From Phytoseiulus persimilis (lineage: Eukaryota > Arthropoda > Arachnida > Mesostigmata > Phytoseiidae), in assembly GCA_037576195.1 (NCBI GenBank), contig CM075103.1, positions 7,130,001 through 7,194,000 of the forward strand: a stretch of 64,000 nt of DNA, in the 5' to 3' direction. Below the pieces are notes generated by a model. It ran no database searches. It was given only the letters and a program-made list of their open reading frames with translations, and was not told the origin of the DNA. The position numbers and the translations under genes are program-made. How positions within the stretch are numbered: position 1 is the first letter of the stretch; each line of letters opens with the position of its first letter. Shown piece by piece: positions 12,425 to 21,262 of the stretch.

Positions 12425-13160
12425 CCGCCCAACTTCGACCGTTACACGTGTTCCTTGGAGATGATGATGATGAGCAGATACCACGGCCTGATCGCGCTCG
12501 GTGTGTGGCTGCACTCCTCGGTTCGTTTCGATCGGCTGTCGTCAAGGTTTCAAGCCGACCTACCGGTTCCGGTGGTTACCGCCCGGGAGTGGACCCGAAA
12601 AGGAAAGCTCTTCAAACTCTGTTGCTGTTCCGCTGTTGAGAAACTCGATTATCCGTCGGATCGTCGGCCGATTGGACTCTGGCAGGGAACCGAAGCGAAA
12701 CATGACTTTCGGGATCTAGCGGGGGCCCGGAAGTTCATAATTGTATGAACTTTCTGAATTTGACCCACCAACGACGACAACAAACGAATACTCGAATGCA
12801 CGTCCAGCTCCCGCAGCGAGTTTCCGACTGATCGAGGACGGTGGGACGCACCGGTCGACTGAGAAACCAATCGGGAGAGAGTCGGAACACAAAGCCGGCG
12901 TGTAGGTCTTAATCTCATATGAAGTTTGTATTGAGAGAGCAATTGAAAACACACTTAATCCAGTTAGGAGACCATTGATAACGGAGATGTGTACTATATC
13001 ATGTGTTATAAGGTATGATGGTTATTATCGAAAACCACTAGAACCACCACCAACATGAGGAAGGATTCAGAAAGAGAGATGGAGCGAGAGAGAGAAAAAG
13101 TGGAATGTTCCCAAATCACATCGATCATTGCATCTTGAATAAAACATAACAGAATCATGA
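12425..13160 (+). other. 3' untranslated region of MIER1
   Basis: The sequence after the MIER1 stop runs to a canonical AATAAA at 13138-13143 with no recognisable coding. It includes a short ATG/GAT-rich stretch at about 12459-12475 and GA-rich sequence near 13075-13100. Cleavage is expected about 15-25 nt past the signal. Confidence 0.6.
13138..13143 (+). terminator. Poly(A) signal of MIER1
   Basis: AATAAA on the plus strand, about 715 nt after the MIER1 stop. It faces the minus-strand signal of THUMPD3, which lies about 56 bp further right. Confidence 0.65.
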
Positions 13161-13198
13161 TGAAGGACGAAATCGCAAGTTGGAGAACTGTATCATCT

Positions 13199-13204
13199 TT
13201 TATT
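13199..13204 (-). terminator. Poly(A) signal of THUMPD3
   Basis: TTTATT on the plus strand reads AATAAA on the minus strand, about 440 nt beyond the THUMPD3 stop. The 3' untranslated region would be about 13180-13645. Confidence 0.6.
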
Positions 13205-13645
13205 GCGAACGCATTGACTCTGGCCCCCGGTGGCTTTGAAGAGTGAACGAACATGAGGAAAAAATTCGAGTTTCGATTCAGGCCGGCCTTTCAACCATCG
13301 CACTCCATTCAAACGATTATTCCCATCGCCCCGGGCGCTCGCGATCTTGGTACACAAACCTTGTGCGTTACAAACTCGTCGTTCTCGCTGCTGTAGGATT
13401 CCGCTAACGCGGTGAACGTTCGAAAGTATCCTCGAGCGGCCCGGGAAAGCGTGAGGTTCTATTCAGTTCCTGCCACGCGCGACACGAATATTCGTAGGAG
13501 ATGACTACGTTGTTGCAGGCGCAGGCATCACATTCGCGACTCATTCCAAACGTCGAAACGTACCGGTATCCACGTTCACCATAACTAGTCATCGGAGCGA
13601 AACTTAGTACACTGTGACCTTCCCAGAATTTTGGCAAGTACAGTT

Positions 13646-16600
13646 TTAATAGGGTTCAGTGCTCCGATGACAGACCATGATAATAGCGTCGAGTCCCCCG
13701 ATGTTACAAGCAACGGTATATCCAGCTCTCCACCATTTCTGACATTGGGACACAGCCTGAGAAAAAAAAAGGAGCTTCTTAGAAGAGCGATCGAGAATCC
13801 AGAAGTTCCACAACCGACTCGGTCAGTCCGTGGAAAAATTGTTGAATGAATTAAATTCAGAATATGGTATGCTATCAAATACGGGCACGATCGAGATGTG
13901 AGGAGCAATGCCGTTGTAACAACAATTGGAAGGTGTATCGATCAACAAGAGCGCATCCATCTTTGAGAAAAACTAAAAACGACTTGTTTGGATGCGCGAC
14001 GTTTCAGGCATCGCGGGACTCTCGATCGATCATTATCATTCATGAGGAACCCATCGCTTCGCGAGTGAGGATCGTTAGCGACGCGAACACATTGCTCAGG
14101 ATCGATACGCACCAAAGTGAGAGATCTCCGGTCCTGGGTAAGCAGGACGGCTCTGGCAGTTCCGGGAACGGCGGCTCTGGCCATAGACTGCAGCAGGTCT
14201 CGATAGAGGCACCTATTGTCGCGTTTGCAGCCCATCCGTTTCCCGAAGGGGAGATCTGTTACTAAAACATCCACCATCGCATCTCGGAGCGGCATGTTTG
14301 TGCTATCCCATCGGAGTATATCGCTCCGTCCCTCGAGGGAGTTGTGATTGATGTTGCTGTGACAGCGCGGAACGGCTAGTTCGTGATGATCGGCGCACAG
14401 CACAAAACTGTTTCTGAAGTTCCGGGCGGCCTCGATGGGAATGGATCCGCCCCCGCAGAGAGGATCAACGATCAGCTCTCCCGGCTTTATTCGGCACAGT
14501 CTGGAAAAGCAGAGCGTTTCGATGAGCCGCGGCCTCATCACTTCATCAAGGGTAGCCACCGGAGAGAACACCTCATATCCGCGGAGGTGCCCCCTCTCCC
14601 CTCTCGTGTGCGTCAACCTCCGAATGGTCACCTTAGCATGCAGTACGCAATTGTGGATCGGAGGGAAGTCGGTCCAAACTCGACTAGGTTCCGATGATGT
14701 AGCGACGACGTCGTCAGCGCGATCAATATGTCCATTTTCAGGTCGGCGATGTTGAGAATGATGTTCATATCGAAGTTTTTCATGTCTACCTTGAAATTCA
14801 GAAGGTCGGAGCTTGTCAGAAAGCGCTGGGAGCTGATTGGATCCAGCTCTCGACGGCTCCCTTGAGAGCATGCACTTTCCCGGGCGAACTCCGCACATGC
14901 TTGAAGTTTGTAGCTGGAACGAACCCCGTCGAGAGCTGGCGCGAATGGCATTTAGACGCATCGGATATATTTAACGCTATTCGCAAGAATTCTGACGACT
15001 CCCGTCGACAACTGACACTGTCAGGTTGCTGTACCTTCCAGTGGAAGAAATCGTTGACACCAGCGCCGAACTTCGCTGCAGCCTCCATCGAAGTGAATTT
15101 ATGCTGCTTCCCACTCCGGTTGCATGTCACTCGGAATCTCGGAAGTTTTTCCACGTTCTCAACCGACACCTGTCATTGACGGCAAAACACGCATATTGAA
15201 CATGTAGTCGAGCGACATCGAGGAAACTCCCCCTCACAGGAGCTTCCGCCGTCCGTGAGTTTGTTCGCTTCACGTGAAGAGGAAGACTGACACCGGCCCG
15301 GCGACGGAACGTTTCCTGAGGGAGAGCATCCAGCTCTTGGCTACCGAATCCGGAACAGGGGAGCTCACCTGATCCTCGGCGAAGCCCATTAGCGCGAAGC
15401 ACTCCTCGAGTGTCCGATGAGCGGCTCGAATGTCAGTCCACGCTTTCACTCCTACGGCAAACAATCGAGTTAATAGCGACGGAGGCGGAGTTGAGCCGGC
15501 GGACCAACGAGACGGGAAGCCAACTAGCTCCCGGACCAAGCCTCCTCGGCGCCCGTCGTGCTTTGCGACTTCCACACTGGCCCGGGGCTTCGGCCATATC
15601 TCCTCATTACGACAGGACTCTAACAAAAAGGCAAACTTTCCCTCAAGTCACACACTTCTCGTCGTTCACGCAGAGTCGCTGGAGAGGAACGCTGAGTGAC
15701 TGTTTGCTGTAGGATTAGCTGTCGGTGCTGCAGCGACAGAAGCTTCGGTTCCGACGTCGGGGGATACATGAGCGGAAAACCGTTGTGTTCCTACTCGACA
15801 AGGCTGTCCCGGTCGAGCTCGACCGGGACAGCAAATCCATGAGCAAATAGCAGGAGCGATTTTGAGTGCACCGCATCGATGACGGCGTCGGAAACCAGGA
15901 TAACCTGTCGAGAGCCATCCCTGATCGGATCACCGCTGAACGTTCCGCGAGGATCAGAGCCGTTCGCCGCCGCCACGAACCGAGAGAAGACTTCATCGGA
16001 AAGCCCTCAAGTTTCCAATCCACTCCCACGCTGTTCCCTCCTCGCTGTTCTCTTCGACAAAGGTCGGAACCCCGCAGTGCCGAAACGAGAAACGCACACC
16101 GAACATCTCATTCCACTCAGCGATGAGATGGGGCCTTCGAGATTCGCGGTCACGCTACCACATGACGACCAGAGAGCTTCGTCTATAAACAGATTCGCAG
16201 CAGTCCAAACATATATCTCTCACAACAGGAACAAACCTCTATCCCACTTGATTCGCTGAGCCTTGCTGTAGATGCCGTCGAGGTCGCGTTCGGTATCGCC
16301 CACGAAATCAGCTTTCGCGTATCGATGGACGACCACAAACAGATTGTCCACCGATTGCAGTTTGAAAATCTGTGGAAAGAACAACAAAAACTCTCACTCG
16401 ACGGTATTTCCGCCAACGGCCGTCGTGAGCCAGGAACCCGAGCCCGGTCGAAATTGATCAGATCGCTATTTTTGAGTTTGAGCGAATCAGAAACGTCGAT
16501 CGCGGAGTATTCACGGCCGCCGCCGCCGCCGCCAAGTGCTGGCCATCGTCTCGGATCCCGGTGGAATCCATTACAGCCATATCAACGACGCTGAGGATGA

Positions 16601-18981
16601 CGGCAGCGACGTCGAGTATCCCCAGGGTTGGTATGGGAGCGATAAACGCTGATTGACCAGGGTGTCATCAGCCACGTCGGACAGAGCGACTCCGCTCCTA
16701 ATGAAGGAGCTGTGCTGCGTGACGCCGCCGGCGGCTGAAACTACTGGACTCGGTCCTTGGATGGGAAACTAATCGAGATGTCCCGTGAAATCGGTTGTGT
16801 AAGGTCCCGAGTTCGAACTAGTTCGAGATTCGGAAGGAGCGAGTCACGTTTCATCGAGAGACCCGAGTCGCTTGATAGAATGGCAGGCTGTTCGGGCTGG
16901 AGATTGCTTCGGGGGGTCATACCGAACGAGCTGCAACCGCTACCTCCTAACAGCGGGTCGAGGGTGTGGAGAAACATTCGGACGAGTCAATTACTTCCAG
17001 CTGAACGAGAACGTGTTAGTCGAGATTGTGCTGAGATGTCTGGCCCGAAAGAAATCAGCTCGAAAGAAACGACTCATGAGAGGGGAGAGACGCACACAAC
17101 CTCAACGGGCTCGACTCGGCAGCTGAGGGCCGCCCGCCACGAGATATATTCCGGCCTCAAGGATACGAAGGCGAGGCGAGTGACGTTGATTAGAAAGAAG
17201 GTGGAAAACAAGAGAGAGCAAGACGTCGCTGGGAACGGCTACCACGTCGACCGCCGGTGTAACAATTGTACTCCTATTACATCTACACGTACCCCGAGTT
17301 GTTTCTCATGCGGGGAGAGGAGCAGCCAGAGCGAGCGAGGCGCCTGTCATCCGCAGAGCCGGCACGGGGGCTCGCGAGTCCGACATGCTCCAGAAGCTCA
17401 ACGACCGAAATCTTGAAGGAAACGAATTCAACCATTCGCCACAGTTGCGCGACGAAGTCAGCAACGACTCCTATCGTTTGCTCGCTGTTCAGAGCAGCCG
17501 TACGCGATACGGCGGCAACCATTACCGCTATCACCCGCCGTTCCGCGAGAGTTCTCCTCTGCCCTCGATACGTAAGAGTCCCCTATCCACTGGGACAAAC
17601 TTCAGCATTGCGTCGGTTCTTACAGAATCTTTGCTCGGACCGCCCTTCCTCCCCAGAACGCCTCTACCTCAAAAGTGGCAGATGGCGTCCTCGCATCCCT
17701 CGAACTGGGGGACTCTCGAACAAAAGCGCAGAGCGCCTCCAAATGAGTGCCGAGAACAGACTTCCCAGCGGAAATTAAAACTAGCAAGCCGAATTTATAC
17801 ATCGCTTTTTGCGTCGACCATTTTCAGAGTCTGCCCCGATACAAGAGGCTTACGAGGATCTGATGTTCGGTCAGAGCTCCGGTCTGACAATCGTTCCAGG
17901 TCATGAACCGGCCGGTGATTAGCTCTGCCTGAAAGTTTCAGTTGATTTCGCACCTTGTGATCGCACGGCTCTGACCCTCAACTCTTGACCTGAGTTCGTC
18001 GAATTCATGATGTTTAGATCGGACAGCGTGTTTAACAGGGAGTAGGTGCTTTCTCGAAGGGCGAAAGCGCCTTATCTGACGAGTCCGTTCCCCGCGCGAC
18101 TTCGGGGCTGTTGTCCAAGATCCGCTGAGAGGACAGTTCGATCCGTCGTGAGCTCAACCGAGCAAGGCTGGGCGACGACGGCTCGGCCACGAGCATCGAT
18201 ATCAAGGACCCGTATTCGCCGACTGGCACCGATAACCGGTGTGGAACTTCAGCAGCTCGCGCTGCCACAAACAAGTACCGGTTTCATATCAAGATTTTCC
18301 TTTTGGCGGCAACGAGTTTGTGAGCGACGATGACGAGGCAAAAAAAGAGACGGCGGTGACCGTGAATCCAACGAGTACGCCCTTTTCAAAGCCGGAGTTG
18401 ATCGCAACTCGGAATCCAAGCATCGAGAACAGCCAGGACTGGCGCGATCCATCTCGGAGTTCCTGGGTTAGGAACTCCAAGATAACCGTTACTGCGATGA
18501 AATACACGTCGGATCTCTTGCAATAATGTATTGGCGTGTCGGAACACGCGCACGAAGCGTGACGTGGACACGTTCATCATTGTCAAGGTCACGTTGGTAG
18601 CGCGATCGTCGTTCTGTCGTTATGTGAACGCTACGCAGCGACCTGCATTGCAACTCGCATCGACTCGGCTTGTTTCTGTCACTGTCTTTCTGGTCTCCGT
18701 CATTTCGGAATGTTGTCGGTTATCGATTCGGGACCCGATTGATCGGGCAATCGTTCGAGCCGGAACTCGGTTGACACGAAACAACTGCTTCCGCCCTCAC
18801 CCACCTCTTTGACCCTGTCCGCAGGTAGGGAGAACCACACCCTTCCCCGACAAATTTCCGCTCGAGCCCCGAGTTTCTCTCGGATCTCTTCTCGAGCCAT
18901 AGACTCCAAGCCCGAGACAACAGTTGCCTCGATCTCGGTCAAGTCATTGTCGGGAGCGGGAGAATCAGCACTGTGAGCCAT
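13646..18981 (-). CDS. THUMPD3: THUMPD3-like tRNA (guanine-N2) methyltransferase
   Basis: Minus-strand coding exons in reading order: 18981-18805, 16369-16237, 15451-15369, 15169-15035, 14789-14632, 14500-14113 and 13756-13646. Phases are 0, 1, 0, 0, 2, 0, all GT-AG, total 394 residues. The N-terminal THUMP half shows GLESMAREEIREKLG and SVDNLFVVV, then FRVTCNRSGKQHKF. A linker with LHHRNLVEFGPTSLRSTIAY leads into the Rossmann methyltransferase: motif I VDPLCGGGSIPIEAA and the catalytic-loop motif TDLPFGKRMG. The C-terminus has NIGGLDAIIMV. In animals THUMPD3 works with TRMT112 to make N2-methylguanosine in tRNA. It is shorter than human THUMPD3 (about 500 residues), mainly because the Lys-rich linker is missing. 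The gene is tail-to-tail with MIER1. The second exon lies antisense to a deceptively good plus-strand frame. Confidence 0.93.
15779..16145 (-). pseudogene. Frame-broken coding-like stretch inside a THUMPD3 intron
   Basis: Within the 785-nt intron 15452-16236, the minus strand has two abutting coding-like frames. The first (about 16145 to 16000) contains LIAEWNEMFGVRFSFRHCG and TAWEWIGNLRAF, then stops. The second, offset by one base, contains DEVFSRFVAAANGS and SRQVILVSDAVIDAVHS and ends at a stop near 15779. Skipping one base near 16000 would join them, so this may be a decayed gene fragment with a single-base frameshift, or an unrecognised alternative exon. The family was not recognised. 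The 30-bp palindrome lies inside the second frame. Confidence 0.3.
15803..15832. repeat. Perfect 30-bp palindrome
   Basis: The half-site GCTGTCCCGGTCGAG is followed immediately by its exact reverse complement, with no spacer. It is GC-rich and could extrude as a cruciform, or form a stable hairpin in the RNA of either strand. It lies in an intron of THUMPD3. Confidence 0.9.
16370..18804 (-). other. First intron of THUMPD3 (2.4 kb)
   Basis: The donor is GTGGGT after 18805 and the acceptor is a pyrimidine-rich TTCTTTCCACAG before 16369 (minus strand). It is by far the longest intron of the gene. Its plus strand holds coding-like frames, listed at 17354-18525. Confidence 0.7.
17354..18525 (+). 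CDS. Candidate nested exons on the opposite strand, unidentified
   Basis: Several plus-strand frames behind possible acceptors look coding rather than random. About 17354-17571 has NDRNLEGNEFNHSPQLRDEV before a GTAAGA donor. About 17833-17924 has QEAYEDLMFGQSSGLTIVP and ends at a stop. About 18041-18127 has GESALSDESVPRATSG. About 18127-18315 has RLGDDGSATSIDIKDPYSP. About 18270-18525 has GGNEFVSDDDEAKKE. They do not join into one gene with certainty, and no domain was recognised. The stretch could be a nested gene, a degraded gene, or a mixture of chance frames in a TA-poor genome. Confidence 0.25.
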
Positions 18982-21148
18982 TGCGGCTGGGATGATTTGC
19001 TGTGCGTTCGTCTGATGTGTCTGAAATGGAAAAAAGCAAATTTATCGCTGGGGGTAAATGAAATCTGCGGTGGCGTTGCCGCACTCTCCGGTCCATAGAA
19101 GCTTTTTGTGGAGGCGCGCTCGCTGAAACGCAGTCGGAAGGAAAATAGACTTCAAACTTCTCAAAAAGAGCCACGCAAGCGTACACAAGGTCGTTTGGAG
19201 GAATTTTCCTCTCTACCTCGCTTGCGAACACTGAACGCCGTCGGTCTATTCCACGATTGGGTTCTCAACTGCGTTCCTGTACGTCTCATACGTGGTCTCG
19301 GGACTCTAGTCCCCTATTGAATCGCTTGGGAAGCGGAAAATTTAATGAGCTTCTCGGATTTTGGAGCGATACTCCGAGTCAACCCCCATCCGATCCCCGA
19401 ACGATGGTCCATCGGAACTCGGGAGATTCGTTCCCAAGCGGCCGACAGCGGCGTTTCATTGCGATGTGAACGATGTTCCTCATTCGACGTGATCCAGGAA
19501 CTCCCCGACCGGTCTTATCGGAGGATACGACGGTCCCCTATTCCGCAACCTGGTCATAGTGCGGGTCAGTCCAGCGGTCTCAGATAGCGGGTGGTACAAG
19601 AGTCATGGATGGTCAGCGAAAAATAACGGACAAGAAAGCGAAAACGCCGAGAAACTGTCAAACCAGAAAGCTCCGATGGAGAGCCGAGCAAGATTCCTAT
19701 GCCAAGTGGATGAAGGACTAGATTGCTGATTAGGTCTAAGGCTCACCGCGTCTTTATCCGATTATGGTGGCACTCGAATTACTCTGTATTCAGCGCTGCG
19801 TCGGATATCGAGAAACTCAGGTGTGCCGTCAGTCCTGTGGGTCACCGTGCAGCGGAAAGAGACTTCTAGAAGCTTGAGGGGTTTAGCGACAGGGTGTCCC
19901 TCCGCGTAGGGTGAATGTGTTTGATGCAGGCGGGCCTCCATTGACGACAGAAGAATTACGCAGCACAAAGCTGGAGCGAAGTGTAACCTTTGATGCCCTA
20001 AATCCGGTTAGACTACGAGTGCTCGCTGGGCTTTTCTAAAGTGTTGGCGCTGTGTCCGCTGCCGCTCGTCTTTTTAAGCGAGCCGAACGTGCTCCTGTAA
20101 TCCACTGGCCGGCATTCACATAGGCCGAGCCTGCTGTGACAGACTGATAGAGAGACACTCACACCAACGCAGCGCTCGCACACTTGCGCCGGACAGTCTT
20201 ATGCTGCAATTTGCTAAGCGTCGTAGTGCTCGTCGCCGCAATCATGGCTGTTGTTGTCATGCTGTGAGCTCCCTGTCGACGGGCTAGATGTATAGAATGC
20301 GGCTGCAGTATCTGAGTGATTCGAATGAATGAAGAGGGAACAGTGGATTCTTGTTGGTAGCGATCAGGAATCCGCCTCCACAACAAGCGGCAGCGGGATC
20401 GCCGGCCCGTATCCCCGGCCGATCTCACCGGTTATTGTTCCGGACCCGCGTGAATCCACTCGGTATGCAATGCCGAACACCGCGGTCGATTCGCTCCTCC
20501 AGCCTCAGTTCAAGTTGACGGGAAAATTCTATCATGAATTGCTCGCCATGAGTGAGGAGCTCATAAAGTTCCATTCGATGGGATTTCGGAAGTTTCGCCC
20601 GATGACACCCGTCACGAACCAGGACTAATGCAACTCAGGAACCGATAGAGCTCTCCGGGACCCGCTGGGCCGTGATGGATAGGTAGTAGCTCAGTACTCA
20701 CAATTAAAATCCAAAGAGCACAAGTTTCCGCGGCGTATGCCCGTCCGACGTTTTCGAATCTGGCGCGCAGCATCAAAACATTGACGCGGCAGAATTTCGA
20801 AACGAGGACGACTGGACTCCACTGACAGCTTGTCAGAGAAGCTGACCTGTGCTTCATATGGCTCGCAGCGCTCTCGAAGCAGTTGCGGTCAGTAGTGAGG
20901 TTCCGTTTCCTATCTGAGATGCGTTTCGCTTAGTTCCCGCAACTTGAAGAACCATATCGTCCCCTCTCCACTTCGGGCTGTCGACTGAGTGCGTCCGTTA
21001 ATATGTCTGGCCAGGGGTTGCCTTGGGCCTAAGAAGCTTGACCTCAGTTGTGAACAAGATGTGCTACGGAGTGCAGTGAGGAGTGTTTCCCTACGAAAGT
21101 GGTGTGTAATGACAGTAATTTTAGTGTGCATGATCTGACGAGTAGCGC
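18982..21148. other. Intergenic region between THUMPD3 and SEC14L1
   Basis: The two genes are divergently transcribed, so both promoters should lie here. No TATA box stood out. One candidate plus-strand frame (20329-20628) is listed separately; otherwise nothing was recognised. Confidence 0.5.
20329..20628 (+). CDS. Small hypothetical protein or terminal exon
   Basis: A 99-codon plus-strand frame starts with ATG at 20329 and ends at TAA 20626-20628. Its first half is Pro/Ser-rich (GPYPRPISPVIVPDPRES). Its second half is an amphipathic stretch, FKLTGKFYHELLAMSEELIK. The opposite strand shows no comparable frame over the second half. It may be a terminal exon, because several acceptors lie upstream (for example near 20311 and 20342). 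No family was recognised. Confidence 0.35.
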   Translation: MKREQWILVGSDQESASTTSGSGIAGPYPRPISPVIVPDPRESTRYAMPNTAVDSLLQPQFKLTGKFYHELLAMSEELIKFHSMGFRKFRPMTPVTNQD

Positions 21149-21156
21149 TTGCCATC

Positions 21157-21262
21157 CCGCCCGCTCGCCCGCTCGCTCGCCTGCCAGCCAGCAAGCAAGC
21201 CGCCACTCGATCAACCTTACAAGCAAGCAGGCAGGCAGGCAGGCCGAAAACTTGCAACCACC
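21157..21262 (+). promoter_or_regulatory. Repeat-rich 5' untranslated leader of SEC14L1
   Basis: Just before the SEC14L1 start, a CGCTCGC/GCCTGCC-rich block (about 21159-21190) is followed by a GCAAGC/GGCAGGC-rich block (21222-21244). GCCTGCC in the left block can pair with GGCAGGC in the right block, so the leader could fold into a GC-rich hairpin ending about 20 nt before the ATG. The open frame continues upstream to 21149, but it translates this repeat and is not expected to be coding. Confidence 0.5.

Noticed and set aside
16230..16412. A persuasive plus-strand frame containing IPLDSLSLAVDAVEVAFG
   Set aside because: It is exactly antisense to the second coding exon of THUMPD3, which carries the diagnostic SVDNLFVVV segment and splices in phase on both sides.
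21149..21262. Upstream extension of the SEC14L1 reading frame
   Set aside because: It translates the GC-rich leader repeat; the conserved family N-terminus starts at the ATG at 21263 in a strong context.
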